From positions 248,001-312,000 of the forward strand of contig SDWH01000001.1 in NCBI GenBank assembly GCA_019550975.1: a stretch of DNA of 64,000 nucleotides, read 5' to 3'. This DNA is from Bacteroidales bacterium SW299. Its GTDB lineage: Bacteria; Bacteroidota; Bacteroidia; Bacteroidales; Bacteroidaceae. The notes under the pieces were generated by a model that was not told the DNA's origin, did not search any database, and worked only from the letters and a program-made list of their open reading frames with translations. This document shows, piece after piece, positions 35,840 through 44,964 of this stretch; position 1 is the stretch's first letter, and every line of letters starts with the position of its first letter. Both the position numbers and the translations under genes were made by a program.

Positions 35840-37582
35840 TCAGATTCCCAGCGACTTCTTCACGGCCTCAATCTTTTCCATCGCGTCAGCAGTTGCTCCG
35901 GCATAGCATTTGGGGCACTGCATTTCGCCCTTGATTTCCATGTAGAACTTGATTTTGGGCTCTGTTCCCGACGGGCGCACGGAAACCTTCGTGCCGTCGG
36001 CGGTGAAGAACTGGAGCACGTTCGACGTTTCGGGCATGTCGAGCGCGCTGACGTTGCCCTGGCTGTCGGTAGCCTTCAGCGTCTTGTAGTCTTTCACCAG
36101 CACCACTTCCGAGCCTCCCAGCTCTTTCGGCGGGCACGAGCGGAAGTTGTCCATCATCGCCTTGATTTCGTCGGCTCCGGTCTTTCCCGGCTTCACCACG
36201 TTTACGGTGACTTCTTTCGAGAATCCGTATTCCACGTAGATTTCCATCAGCACGTCATACAGCGTCTTGCCCTGGTCTTTCGCCCAGGCGCAGATTTCGG
36301 CCAGCAGCGAGCAGGCTGAAACGGCGTCCTTGTCGCGCACGAAGTCTTCGGCCAGGAATCCGTAGCTTTCTTCGCCTCCTCCGATATACTGTTCCTTGCC
36401 TTCGCGCAGGCGGATTTCGCGGGCTATCCACTTGAATCCCGTATAGCAGTCGATCATCTTGATATGGTTCTTGTCGGCCACGGCCTTGATGAGTTCGGTG
36501 GTCACGATGGTCTTCACGATAAACTCGTTGCCCTTCATCTTGCCGGTGGCGATGCGGTTCTTGATGATGTAGTAGAGGAAGATCAGGCAGGTCTGGTTGC
36601 CGTTGATGAGCACCCATTCGCCCTTGCTGTCCTTGCATGCCATTCCCACGCGGTCGGCGTCGGGGTCGGAAGCCATCACGATGTCGGCGTCGATTTCCTT
36701 CGCCAGCTTGATGGCCAGCGTCAGCGCCTCCGCGTTTTCGGGGTTCGGCGAAACCACGGTGGGGAAGTCGCCGCTCTTCACCATCTGCTCGGGCACGCAG
36801 TGCACGTTCTCGAATCCCCAGAGCTTGAGCGACTGGGGGATGAGCATCATGCCCGTGCCGTGGAGCGGGGTGTATACGATGCTCAGGTCTTTCTGGCGTC
36901 TGATGACTTCGGGGTCGATCGAGATGGAGTGAACCTCTTTCAGGTATTCGTCGTCGATGTCCTTGCCCACGATCTGGATCAGGCTCTTGTTGCCCTCGAA
37001 TCTGATGCCGTCCACCTTCACCTTGTTCACCTCCTCGATGATGCCCGTGTCATGCGGAGCGAGCACCTGCGCTCCGTCGTCCCAGTAGGCCTTGTATCCG
37101 TTGTATTCTTTCGGGTTGTGCGAGGCGGTGATGTTGATTCCGCTCTGGCATCCCAGATGACGGATGGCGAAAGACATTTCGGGAGTGGGGCGCATGTCGT
37201 CGAACAGATACACCTTGATGCCGTTTGCCGAGAAGATGTCGGCCGAGATTTCGGCGAACTTGCGGCTGTTGTTGCGGCAGTCATGCCCTACCACCACCGA
37301 GATGTCTTCCTTGCCGGCGAAGCATTTGTTCAGGTAGTTGGCAAGCCCCTGCGTGGCGGCTCCCACGGTATAGATGTTCATGCGGTTCGACCCTGCTCCC
37401 ATGATGCCTCTCAGGCCTCCCGTGCCGAACTCCAGGTCCTTGTAGAACGCGTCGATGAGTTCTGTCTTGTCGGGGTTTTCCAGCATGCGCTTCACTTCTG
37501 CCTGTGTTTCCGCATCATAAGCCGGAGTAAGCCACGACTGGGCTTTTTCCGTGCATTGCTTGATCAATTCTTCGTTTTCCAT
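35840..37582 (-). CDS. Phosphoglucomutase/phosphomannomutase family enzyme
   Basis: The 580-residue protein is an alpha-D-phosphohexomutase that moves phosphate between C1 and C6 of hexoses. The active-site Ser is in NITASHNPKEYNGYK, the metal loop is ASDPDADRVGM, the sugar-binding loop GGGEESYG is present, and the phosphate-binding loop is VSVRPSGTEPKIKFY near the C-terminus. The length fits the long PGM/PMM type of Bacteroidales. It is a single-gene unit with a -7 box upstream and a terminator downstream. Confidence 0.93.
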   Translation of the reverse strand: MENEELIKQCTEKAQSWLTPAYDAETQAEVKRMLENPDKTELIDAFYKDLEFGTGGLRGIMGAGSNRMNIYTVGAATQGLANYLNKCFAGKEDISVVVGHDCRNNSRKFAEISADIFSANGIKVYLFDDMRPTPEMSFAIRHLGCQSGINITASHNPKEYNGYKAYWDDGAQVLAPHDTGIIEEVNKVKVDGIRFEGNKSLIQIVGKDIDDEYLKEVHSISIDPEVIRRQKDLSIVYTPLHGTGMMLIPQSLKLWGFENVHCVPEQMVKSGDFPTVVSPNPENAEALTLAIKLAKEIDADIVMASDPDADRVGMACKDSKGEWVLINGNQTCLIFLYYIIKNRIATGKMKGNEFIVKTIVTTELIKAVADKNHIKMIDCYTGFKWIAREIRLREGKEQYIGGGEESYGFLAEDFVRDKDAVSACSLLAEICAWAKDQGKTLYDVLMEIYVEYGFSKEVTVNVVKPGKTGADEIKAMMDNFRSCPPKELGGSEVVLVKDYKTLKATDSQGNVSALDMPETSNVLQFFTADGTKVSVRPSGTEPKIKFYMEIKGEMQCPKCYAGATADAMEKIEAVKKSLGI

Positions 37583-37631
37583 GATTTCTGTTGCTATTTT
37601 TTAGTTTTCCGGTATTCAGTCTATGCGAAGA

Positions 37632-37639
37632 CAAAAATA
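37632..37639 (-). promoter_or_regulatory. -7 box of the phosphohexomutase gene
   Basis: TATTTTTG on the minus strand matches TAnnTTTG, about 50 nt upstream of the ATG. No clear -33 TTTG. Confidence 0.5.
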
Positions 37640-37744
37640 AGAATTTTATTCGAGAAATCCTATAGCCGGACGATTTTTTTTCGGCCTGCCGGGAAACGGC
37701 CGCCACGGCGCTCCCCGGCGCCGCTTCCGCAAAAGCCTTACGCC

Positions 37745-37939
37745 CTTACAGACTTACAGATTACAGTATTACAAAAAGCTGATATTCGTCTGTATCCGAT
37801 GGAATATAGAGGTTATAATATATATTATATATAAATATATTTATATATAATATATATTATAAAATTATTTACTAATGTTTTTGCTGATGAAAGGAGCTTT
37901 TATCTCAGAAAAGCAAACTGTAATCTGTAAGACTGTAAG
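37745..37939. repeat. Large inverted repeat enclosing an all-AT palindrome
   Basis: The 23-bp arms 37745-37767 and 37917-37939 match in 22 positions as inverted copies and are built of CTTACAG units. The 50-bp perfect palindrome 37813-37862 lies between them, roughly in the middle. A related CTTACAGTCTTACAG string occurs at 44093-44107. The intervening DNA has no open frame that I trust. Confidence 0.75.
37813..37862. repeat. Perfect 50-bp palindrome made only of A and T
   Basis: The two halves 37813-37837 and 37838-37862 are exact reverse complements with no loop. The centre reads AAATATATTT. This can extrude as a cruciform. It lies between the mutase gene and the C69 dipeptidase gene. Confidence 0.95.
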
Positions 37940-37978
37940 GCTGTAAGGAAGAAGAGGGGCGGCACGCACGCTTTTCAT

Positions 37979-38058
37979 GCACATTCCTGCATGTTTCTGC
38001 ACGTTTCTGCACATTTTTGCAAATTTCTGCACGTTTCTGCGCGTCCGGGCACGTCTGC
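37979..38058. repeat. Degenerate tandem repeat of about 11-12 bp
   Basis: Units like TTTCTGCACG recur about six times (TGCATGTTTCTGCACG, then TTTCTGCACATTTTTGCA, then AATTTCTGCACGTTTCTG). Both strands have open stretches, but they only mirror the repeat and I do not call a gene. Confidence 0.55.
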
Positions 38059-38115
38059 AAACTCCGTTCCGCAGATTCCCGCTACTTTCGCCCCAGGTAT
38101 TCAGAACTGTGCAGA

Positions 38116-38150
38116 GAAAAAAAATCACGGCAGAGATTTCTCTTCTGCCG
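38116..38150 (-). terminator. Terminator after the C69 dipeptidase gene
   Basis: CGGCAGA (38128-38134) pairs with TCTGCCG (38144-38150). On the minus strand the stem is followed by TGATTTTTTTTC. Confidence 0.75.
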
Positions 38151-38224
38151 CGAAAAATGCGGAACCTGTCCGCCCGGAACCATGAATCTGAGCGGACAAG
38201 TCCTTCCGGCGGAGGTCTTTGACA

Positions 38225-39889
38225 TCACTTCAGCGCTTTCACCCTGTAGCGGTCGCCCGTTTCCTTCACCAGCTGCCTGAGGAAGTCCTCGGAGTATCCC
38301 GGACGGTCGAGGGGCGCGGTGTTTCCCGTGGCCGGACGCTGTATCTGCCCGTCCTTCATGCGCTTCACCACCCCGTCGTTGTAGCGCACGATGAGGAACT
38401 CGCCCAGCCTTTTCCAGCTGTCTACGGCCGTCTGCGCCGTCATCGAGGTGTAGGCGGAGAGAAACTCGCGGGCCTTCTTCGGGTCCTGCTGCCATAGCTC
38501 GAGGGCCGTGCTTTCGATGCCCTTCTGCGCGTCGGCAAACGTATCCTCCAGCGTGTTCTGCACGGCGCGCATGTCGCCCTCCATGAGGCTGTAGCGGGGG
38601 CGTACCATGCCGGCCACCCAGTTGTAGATCCAGAATCCCGAATCCCACGAGAAGGTCACGCAGTCGCCGTTGCCCTGCCTGTAGGGGACGGGCACCTTGT
38701 CGGTCTGGCAGTATACGGGGGTGAACACGGTCATGTTCGCGTCGTCGAGCCCGAACCACAGCACTCCTCCCACCGCATCGGGGAGTTTCGAGCGCATCTG
38801 CGAAACGAAGACGAATCCGCTCTGCTGGGTGGATATGGGGCGTTCGTTGAAGTACTCCTGGCCGTCGACCTTGAAGGTGAGGGGCGACAGGCGGTAGGGC
38901 GTGTTGAAGCATCCCGCTCCCATGTCGCCGGTGATGTCGAGCGGAGTGCCCTCGTAGTGGTCGCGCATGGCCTGCTGGATGTCGCGCACCGACACCTTGC
39001 GGTCGGGCTTCACGTAGAGCGGGAGCGGCTCTCCTCCCTCGCCCTGGATGTAGGGGAGCCATGCCTGTCCGGTCGTGCGGCTGAACATGTTGTAGAAGCT
39101 CCACACGCGTGCTTCGCAGGCGCGCAGGCCGCTGAAGTCGAGCGGGCAGTAGGCGTCGGCAAAGCTGAAGTCTTCGTTCTTTCCGCTGAAGTATCCCTTC
39201 TCGCGGGCGAACGAAATCACGTCGGGCGAGTAGAGGCAGTTTTCCTTGTCGTCCATGTCGAAGCGGTGTATGCGGCTCTGGTTGGCGTGCGCGGCGATGC
39301 AGTCGTCAGGAACGCGCACGGCCACCCATACGGCTCCCCTCACGCCGGGCCCCTTGCCTATCATTTCGAGGATCCAGGCCTCGTTGGGGTCGGCCACGGA
39401 GAACGACTCGCCGCTGCTGTAGTATCCGTATTCCTTCACGAGGTCGGTCATCACCTTGATGGCCTCCTTTGCGGTGCGCGAGCGCTGCAGGGCCACGTAG
39501 ATGAGGCTTCCGTAGTCCATCACGCCGGCGGTGTCGGCCAGCTCGGGGCGTCCGCCGAAGGTTGTTTCGCCGATAGTCACCTGAAACTCGTTGATGTTTC
39601 CGATCACGTTGTATGTCTGCTTCGCCTCCCTGATCTGCCCCAGATACTTTCCGGTGTCCCACTCGTAGATGTCGCGCATCTCGCCTCCGGCATGTGCCGC
39701 CGCGGGATAATGGCACAGGAAGCCGTACATTCCGTATGAATCGGCCGAATACGACACGATTACCGACCCGTCGGCCGATGCCTTCTTGCCGACAATAAAG
39801 TTGGTGCAAGCCCATCCGCTCGCCACTCCTGCCGCCAGCATCAGAGCCGCGGCCATCAGTTTTTTCATTCCCATCATCATTTTTCTCAT
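38225..39889 (-). CDS. Secreted C69-family dipeptidase
   Basis: The 554-residue protein has a signal peptide ending in ASGWA before Cys28 (ACTNFIVGKKASADGS). In family C69 (PepD type) this Cys becomes the N-terminal nucleophile after processing. Further family landmarks are YGMYGFLCHYPAA, INEFQVTIGETTFGG, and DPNEAWILEMIGKGPG. The enzyme probably splits dipeptides in the periplasm or outside the cell. It is close to the M23 peptidase on the same strand (30-bp gap), so the two may be read together. An alternative start is the ATG eight codons in. Confidence 0.92.
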   Translation of the reverse strand: MRKMMMGMKKLMAAALMLAAGVASGWACTNFIVGKKASADGSVIVSYSADSYGMYGFLCHYPAAAHAGGEMRDIYEWDTGKYLGQIREAKQTYNVIGNINEFQVTIGETTFGGRPELADTAGVMDYGSLIYVALQRSRTAKEAIKVMTDLVKEYGYYSSGESFSVADPNEAWILEMIGKGPGVRGAVWVAVRVPDDCIAAHANQSRIHRFDMDDKENCLYSPDVISFAREKGYFSGKNEDFSFADAYCPLDFSGLRACEARVWSFYNMFSRTTGQAWLPYIQGEGGEPLPLYVKPDRKVSVRDIQQAMRDHYEGTPLDITGDMGAGCFNTPYRLSPLTFKVDGQEYFNERPISTQQSGFVFVSQMRSKLPDAVGGVLWFGLDDANMTVFTPVYCQTDKVPVPYRQGNGDCVTFSWDSGFWIYNWVAGMVRPRYSLMEGDMRAVQNTLEDTFADAQKGIESTALELWQQDPKKAREFLSAYTSMTAQTAVDSWKRLGEFLIVRYNDGVVKRMKDGQIQRPATGNTAPLDRPGYSEDFLRQLVKETGDRYRVKALK

Positions 39890-39919
39890 TTATATGCGTT
39901 TTTTTATTTCCGTTTCTTG

Positions 39920-41584
39920 TCAGAACGAGCACTCCCTGCGCCCCACGTTTCCGCAGCAGTCGGTCACCACCGCCTCCACCTTGTGCGCCTCTCCGCGCTT
40001 CACCCGCTCCTTGTCCTGGATGACCAGCACGCCCTTCTTCAGCGCGAAGAGCACGAACTTTCCGTCGACGTACACTTTATAGGAAGCGATTCCGGAGCCG
40101 GCGTCGCTCACCCGGAAGCGGATGTTGCGCGACGCCCTCCAGCCTTCCTGCCCCAGGGGGACGATGCGCGGCGCCACCGTGTCGAGCGCCACGGCAAAGG
40201 TGCCCAGCGAGCGCACCCTGGTCTTCATCCATCCGTTTTCGTATTTCCCGCCCATCGGGGCGCGCCTCCTGCCCCACTTCTGCACCACGTAGTACTTCGT
40301 GGTGTCGGCCACCGGAAGGCAGCGCATGCCTATCGACAGGGGGCACCAGGCGTGCAGGGGCGTGTATCCGGCGTCGAGCACATAGTCGAAGGAGATTCCG
40401 GCGCTGTCGCCGCAGATTCCGGCGCGGAGCTTCACGTCGTCATAGAGATTGTATTTCGGCACCACCAGTTCCAGGCCGGGACGCTGCACCACGTTCGTCC
40501 GGTTCCAGCAGAGGGTCTGCCCCCTGCGCTCTTCCCGCGCGGGTATCTCCTGCTTCCTGCCCCGCACCGTGAAGCTGTACGTGCGGCGGTTTCCGAAGTT
40601 GTCTTCCAGCACATAGCGGAAGCGGTAGTCGCGTTCTTCGCAGATGTCCACAACGCCGCGGTTTCCGTCCGTATGGAGCAGGCGCAGGCGGTTTCCGGGC
40701 GACTTGTACGAGCGCATGACCAGCCGGCGCGTGCGGCTCAGCTCCTCAAAGTCGGTAAAGGCGTTGATCATCCGGTTCTCGTCGGGCATGACGGCATCGG
40801 TGACCGAGCGGAACACCTCCGCCGAGTCCACATAGAGGGTGACCGAATGCACCCCGTAGAAGTTTGACGTTCCGTCCATATAGTCTTTTGCGCTGATGCC
40901 CGTATAGATTTTCCCCCAAGCCGTGACCGGAGTCCCGAGCCTTGACACGGGCGCCAGCTTCTTCGCGGCAGACCCGTCGACCACCCCCTGGCCGGGCACC
41001 GGATAGAATCCGACCAGGCTCGCCACGGGCGGCTTCGTGTCTTTGATGTAGCGTCTGAAATAGGGCATGGGGTCGATGTATTCGTTTGTCGCGGTGCGCC
41101 GGAGCTCCAGGTGCAGGTGGGGGCCCGCCGAGGCTCCCTCGTTTCCGCTCAGGGCGATGACCTCTCCCTGCCTCACGGGAAGCTCTCCGGGCGCGAACGT
41201 CAGGTCGCACACGAAGGTTTCGCGGGCATACTGGTATGCGCGCACCGCCTGCTGTATGGCAGGGGCGAACGAAATGACATGCCCGTATACGGAGGTCAGC
41301 CCGTTGGGGTGGTTCACGTAGACCACCTGCCCGTATCCCCCGTGGAGCACCGCCACGCGTGCCACATACCCGGCGGCCACGCACCGCACGGGCTTGCCCG
41401 TCACGCCCTGCGTCTTGATGTCGATTCCGTTATGGAAATGGTTCGGCCTCAGCTCCCCGAAGTTCGCGCTCAGCAGCAGGGGGAAGTCGAAGGGCGAAGT
41501 GAAACAGTTTTCGGCCGTATGCTGCTGCGCCCGTCCGCACAATGCGGAGAAGAGCGCAAGCGCCAGTGCAAGTTTGCGCATCAT
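39920..41584 (-). CDS. M23-family (LytM-type) cell-wall peptidase
   Basis: The 554-residue protein has a signal peptide (MMRKLALALALFSALCGRA). The M23 zinc motifs HFHNGIDI and HLHLELRR lie in the N-terminal third, so the enzyme should cut peptide bridges of peptidoglycan. The C-terminal two thirds are beta-rich (for example ARDEVRRFRV-like segments of Ig type) with SDAGSGIASYKVYVDGK near the end. The ATG at 41584 overlaps the stop of the 50-codon gene before it (ATGATG), which decides the start over the longer frame to 41737. Confidence 0.9.
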   Translation of the reverse strand: MMRKLALALALFSALCGRAQQHTAENCFTSPFDFPLLLSANFGELRPNHFHNGIDIKTQGVTGKPVRCVAAGYVARVAVLHGGYGQVVYVNHPNGLTSVYGHVISFAPAIQQAVRAYQYARETFVCDLTFAPGELPVRQGEVIALSGNEGASAGPHLHLELRRTATNEYIDPMPYFRRYIKDTKPPVASLVGFYPVPGQGVVDGSAAKKLAPVSRLGTPVTAWGKIYTGISAKDYMDGTSNFYGVHSVTLYVDSAEVFRSVTDAVMPDENRMINAFTDFEELSRTRRLVMRSYKSPGNRLRLLHTDGNRGVVDICEERDYRFRYVLEDNFGNRRTYSFTVRGRKQEIPAREERRGQTLCWNRTNVVQRPGLELVVPKYNLYDDVKLRAGICGDSAGISFDYVLDAGYTPLHAWCPLSIGMRCLPVADTTKYYVVQKWGRRRAPMGGKYENGWMKTRVRSLGTFAVALDTVAPRIVPLGQEGWRASRNIRFRVSDAGSGIASYKVYVDGKFVLFALKKGVLVIQDKERVKRGEAHKVEAVVTDCCGNVGRRECSF

Positions 41585-41733
41585 AGTTCTCCAAGTACTT
41601 CCTCGGCCACGGCATCCGCCCCTCCTTCCGGGAGAAGCATTTTCTTCACTTTCTTCAACACGCTTATATCGCGCACATTCAGAACCTCGCGTATCACTTC
41701 GTTCTGCAATGCCTCCAAAGCAACAGTTCCCAT
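41581..41733 (-). CDS. Small 50-residue helical protein before the M23 peptidase
   Basis: The 50-codon gene gives a mostly helical, acidic and Leu/Val-rich peptide with the pattern ALEALQNEVIREVLNVRDIS and a Lys-rich middle (VLKKVKKML). Its layout resembles small antitoxin-like or chaperone-like proteins in Bacteroidales, but this is by feel and I do not name a family. Its stop overlaps the start of the M23 peptidase gene, and a -7 box lies 29 nt upstream, so it looks like a real first gene of the unit. Confidence 0.6.
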   Translation of the reverse strand: MGTVALEALQNEVIREVLNVRDISVLKKVKKMLLPEGGADAVAEEVLGEL

Positions 41734-41761
41734 ACATGTCTTTTTTTCAAGATTATACCGG

Positions 41762-41769
41762 CAAAGATA
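41762..41769 (-). promoter_or_regulatory. -7 box of the small gene and M23 peptidase
   Basis: TATCTTTG on the minus strand matches TAnnTTTG. Transcription would start near 41755, about 22 nt before the ATG at 41733. Confidence 0.55.
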
Positions 41770-41920
41770 GCACAAAATCCCAACTTTAAGGTGATTTTGC
41801 GGAAAGAATATGAAAGGAAAGGCACTTGCGCAAACGCAAAGCATCATTCTGACTAAAGTTTTCATACTAAATAAGCAAGTGTGCAAATTAAATGATATTA
41901 TTAAAACACAGATTTTCACA

Positions 41921-41977
41921 GATTAACGCAGACAACCAGCACAATCATCTGCGAAAATCCGCGTTAATCTGCGTTTC
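41921..41977. repeat. 33-bp dispersed intergenic repeat, copy 2, with inverted partner
   Basis: TCATCTGCGAAAATCCGCG begins the copy at 41945-41977. GATTAACGC (41921-41929) and GCGTTAATC (41961-41969) also form an inverted pair, so this copy can fold. The remaining sequence from 41770 to 42105 has no gene I can support. Confidence 0.6.
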
Positions 41978-42079
41978 TGAATACAAAAACAAGCACCTAT
42001 TTATAGAGAAGTCAAGCAAGTGTCCATTCTGTCTATAAAAAGATAAACAATCCTCCATTCCAAAATAAAATGCCCCCCG

Positions 42080-42113
42080 TTTCGCCACAATCAAAAAGTT
42101 ATGATTAAATTTG
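42080..42113 (+). promoter_or_regulatory. Promoter of the phoH operon
   Basis: TAAATTTG (42106-42113) matches the -7 box; TTTC (42080-42083) is a poor -33 with a 22-bp spacer. Transcription would start near 42120, about 37 nt before the ATG. Confidence 0.5.
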
Positions 42114-42156
42114 CGGAAAATAAACGAAACACAAGCATAATCCGAATTTTGACTGA

Positions 42157-43161
42157 ATGATAGAAAAACATATCGTACTGGAAGAGATCGACCCCGTCAT
42201 ATTCTATGGGGTGAACAACGCAAACATGCAGATGATCAAGGCGCTGTTTCCCAAACTGAGAATCGTGGCGAGGGGAAACGTCATCAAGGTGATGGGAGAT
42301 GAGGAGGCCATGTGCGCCTTCGAAGACGCGATAACCGCGCTCGAAAAGCACTGCGCCACCTACAACTCGCTGAACGAGGAGGCGATACTTGACATCGTGA
42401 GCGGAAACATGCCCAAGATAGAGAAGACGGGCGACGCCATCGTGTTCAGCGTGACGGGAAAGCCGATCACGCCACGGAGCGAAAACCAGCTGAAGCTGGT
42501 GCGCGAGTTCGAGAAGAACGACATGATATTCGCCATCGGTCCGGCCGGCTCGGGAAAGACGTACACCGCCATCGCCCTGGCCGTGCGCGCCCTCAAGAAC
42601 AAGGAAATCAAGAAAATCATACTGAGCCGGCCCGCGGTGGAGGCCGGCGAGAAGCTGGGATTCCTTCCGGGCGACATGAAAGAGAAAATCGACCCCTACC
42701 TCCAGCCGCTCTACGACGCGCTGCAGGACATGATCCCGCCCGTGAAGCTGAAGGAATACATGGAGCTGAACATCATCCAGATAGCCCCGCTCGCCTTCAT
42801 GCGCGGACGCACGCTGAACGACGCGGTGGTTATCCTCGACGAGGCGCAGAACACCACCGCCCAGCAGATCAAGATGTTCCTCACGCGCATGGGAATGAAC
42901 ACGAAGATGATCGTGACGGGCGACATGACGCAGATCGACCTCCCCCCGTCGCAGATGTCCGGACTGGTGCAGGCCATGAAGATCCTGAAAGACGTGAAGG
43001 GAATCAGCTTCGTGGAGCTTACGAAGAAGGACATCGTGCGCCACAAGCTGGTGACGCGCATCGTGGAAGCCTACGAGAAGTTCGAAGAAAAGACAAGAAA
43101 GGAAAAAACCGATTCATCCAACAATTTAAACAAGAAGAGAAATGAGCAAAGCATTGACTAA
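42157..43161 (+). CDS. PhoH-like ATPase
   Basis: The 334-residue protein has an N-terminal RNA-binding-like (KH-type) part followed by the PhoH ATPase domain: Walker A GPAGSGKT at 128-135, the family signature [17 protein letters not shown], and Walker [10 protein letters not shown] with [10 protein letters not shown] further on. PhoH proteins are linked to RNA handling and stress. The C-terminus is Lys/Glu-rich. Its end overlaps the purC start by 20 bp, so the two are probably translated together. The exact role here is not known. Confidence 0.92.
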   Translation: MIEKHIVLEEIDPVIFYGVNNANMQMIKALFPKLRIVARGNVIKVMGDEEAMCAFEDAITALEKHCATYNSLNEEAILDIVSGNMPKIEKTGDAIVFSVTGKPITPRSENQLKLVREFEKNDMIFAIGPAGSGKTYTAIALAVRALKNKEIKKIILSRPAVEAGEKLGFLPGDMKEKIDPYLQPLYDALQDMIPPVKLKEYMELNIIQIAPLAFMRGRTLNDAVVILDEAQNTTAQQIKMFLTRMGMNTKMIVTGDMTQIDLPPSQMSGLVQAMKILKDVKGISFVELTKKDIVRHKLVTRIVEAYEKFEEKTRKEKTDSSNNLNKKRNEQSID

Positions 43162-44086
43162 GACAGACTATCACTTTCCGGGTCAGAAAAGCGTGTACCA
43201 CGGGAAAGTGCGCGATGTGTACAACATCAACGACGAAAAACTGGTAATGGTGGCAACCGACCGCATCTCGGCATTCGACGTGGTGCTCCCCGAAGGCATC
43301 CCCTACAAGGGACAGATGCTCAACCAGATAGCGGCCAAGTTTCTCGACGCCACCGCCGACATCTGCCCCAACTGGAAGCTCGCCACTCCCGACCCGATGG
43401 TGACGGTGGGCGTGCTGTGCAAGGGATTCCCCGTTGAAATGATCGTGCGCGGATACCTGTGCGGAAGCGCATGGCGGGCATACAAGAGCGGAGTGCGCGA
43501 AATATGCGGCGTGAGCCTGCCCGAAGGAATGCGCGAGAACGAAAAGTTCCCCCGCCCCATCATCACCCCTACCACGAAGGCCGAAATGGGCCTGCACGAC
43601 GAGGACATCTCGAAGGAGGAAATCCTGGCCAAAGGGCTGGCCACTCCCGAAGAATACGAAATCCTCGAGAAATACACCCTGGCTCTGTTTGAGCGCGGAA
43701 CGGAAATCGCCGCCGAACGCGGACTGATCCTCGTGGACACCAAGTATGAGTTCGGAAAGCACAACGGAGAAATCTATCTGATGGACGAAATCCATACGCC
43801 CGACTCAAGCCGCTACTTCTATTCGGAGGGATACCAGGAACGCTTCGAAAACGGAGAGCCGCAGCGCCAGCTCTCGAAGGAGTTCGTGCGCGAATGGCTG
43901 ATGGAAAACGGATTCCAGGGAAAAGAGGGACAGAAGGTGCCCGAAATGACCCCGGAAATCGTGAAGTCAATCAGCGACCGCTATATCGAGCTGTACGAAC
44001 ACCTCACGGGAGAAACTTTCGTGAAAGGGGATACGGACAGCCTGAACGGACGGATTGAAAAGAACGTGACGGATTATCTGAAATAA
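43142..44086 (+). CDS. purC: Phosphoribosylaminoimidazole-succinocarboxamide synthase
   Basis: The 314-residue enzyme makes SAICAR, the aspartate-adding step of purine synthesis. The conserved regions are visible: [40 protein letters not shown], the motif [13 protein letters not shown], and [20 protein letters not shown] followed by HTPDSSRYF. The length is that of the longer (yeast-like) class of PurC proteins. It overlaps phoH by 20 bp. About 80 bp of repeat-bearing DNA follow before menG. Confidence 0.96.
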   Translation: MSKALTKTDYHFPGQKSVYHGKVRDVYNINDEKLVMVATDRISAFDVVLPEGIPYKGQMLNQIAAKFLDATADICPNWKLATPDPMVTVGVLCKGFPVEMIVRGYLCGSAWRAYKSGVREICGVSLPEGMRENEKFPRPIITPTTKAEMGLHDEDISKEEILAKGLATPEEYEILEKYTLALFERGTEIAAERGLILVDTKYEFGKHNGEIYLMDEIHTPDSSRYFYSEGYQERFENGEPQRQLSKEFVREWLMENGFQGKEGQKVPEMTPEIVKSISDRYIELYEHLTGETFVKGDTDSLNGRIEKNVTDYLK

Positions 44087-44092
44087 AAAACA

Positions 44093-44143
44093 CTTACAGT
44101 CTTACAGCTGACAGTTGACAAAAACGCCAACTGCCGGCTGTCA
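44093..44143. repeat. CTTACAG repeat and hairpin between purC and menG
   Basis: CTTACAGTCTTACAG (44093-44107) matches the arms of the large inverted repeat near 37745-37939. Next to it TGACAG/CTGTCA and AGTTG/CAACT form a nested hairpin (44109-44143). No T-run follows, so it is not a plain terminator. Confidence 0.5.
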
Positions 44144-44165
44144 CCCATCAACCATCAACTGCAAC

Positions 44166-44906
44166 ATGCCTCACTATCCTCAAGAAAACATCAAGCCTTA
44201 CGACAAGAACGGGAGCAAGAAGGAACAGGTGGAAAAGATGTTCGACCACATCGCTCCCGCCTACGACAACCTGAACCACCTGCTCTCGTGGGGCATCGAC
44301 AAGAGCTGGCGGAAGAAAGCCATCAACCTGCTCAAGCCTTTCCGCCCGCGGCGCATCATGGACGTGGCCACCGGAACGGGAGATTTCGCAATCAAGGCCT
44401 GCCGGATGCTCGACCCCGAAGAACTGGTGGGCACGGACATCTCGGAAGGCATGATGAACGTGGGGCGCGAAAAGGTGAAGCAGATGGGGCTCGACCGCCA
44501 GATCTCGTTCGCCAAAGAAGACTGCACGGCACTCTCATTCCCCGACAACCGCTTCGATGCCATCACCGTGGCCTTCGGGGTGAGAAACTTTGAAGACCTC
44601 GACCGCGGGCTCAGGGAAATGCGCCGGGTGCTCGCTCCGGGCGGACACCTGGTGATCCTCGAGCTTTCCACCCCCGAACGCTTCCCCATGAAGCAACTCT
44701 ACTCCGTCTACTCGAAGGCCGTGATCCCGACACTGGGAAAACTCCTCTCGAAAGACCGGAGCGCCTACACCTACCTGCCGCAATCCATCAAGGCATTCCC
44801 GCAAGGCGAGGTGATGCAGGAAATCATGCTGCGGGCAGGATTCGGCCAGGTGAGCTTCAAACGGCTCACAATGGGAATATGCACGCTCTATTTCGCCACC
44901 AAATGA
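44166..44906 (+). CDS. menG: Demethylmenaquinone methyltransferase
   Basis: The 246-residue SAM-dependent enzyme performs the last step of menaquinone synthesis. Motif I is [17 protein letters not shown]; other family blocks are [40 protein letters not shown] with [18 protein letters not shown], and the MenG/UbiE hallmark [20 protein letters not shown]. The ATG at 44166 gives [14 protein letters not shown]; an upstream in-frame extension to 44115 overlaps the repeat and is unlikely. It precedes aroE by 58 bp. Bacteroidales respire fumarate with menaquinone, so this gene is essential to that chain. Confidence 0.94.
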   Translation: MPHYPQENIKPYDKNGSKKEQVEKMFDHIAPAYDNLNHLLSWGIDKSWRKKAINLLKPFRPRRIMDVATGTGDFAIKACRMLDPEELVGTDISEGMMNVGREKVKQMGLDRQISFAKEDCTALSFPDNRFDAITVAFGVRNFEDLDRGLREMRRVLAPGGHLVILELSTPERFPMKQLYSVYSKAVIPTLGKLLSKDRSAYTYLPQSIKAFPQGEVMQEIMLRAGFGQVSFKRLTMGICTLYFATK

Positions 44907-44964
44907 AACACGGACGCGGTCCCAAACAGACGCATTACAACAAACTAATTATGACTGGTTACTC

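Noticed and set aside
37865-38128. Small protein with repeated NVQK-type units on the minus strand
   Set aside because: The pattern only mirrors the DNA tandem repeat, and there is no promoter or start signal.
38082-39104. Long frame of 340 codons within the dipeptidase gene
   Set aside because: It is a shadow frame caused by high G+C at third positions; its composition is Arg/Gly/His-rich and the true gene with signal peptide and catalytic Cys covers it.
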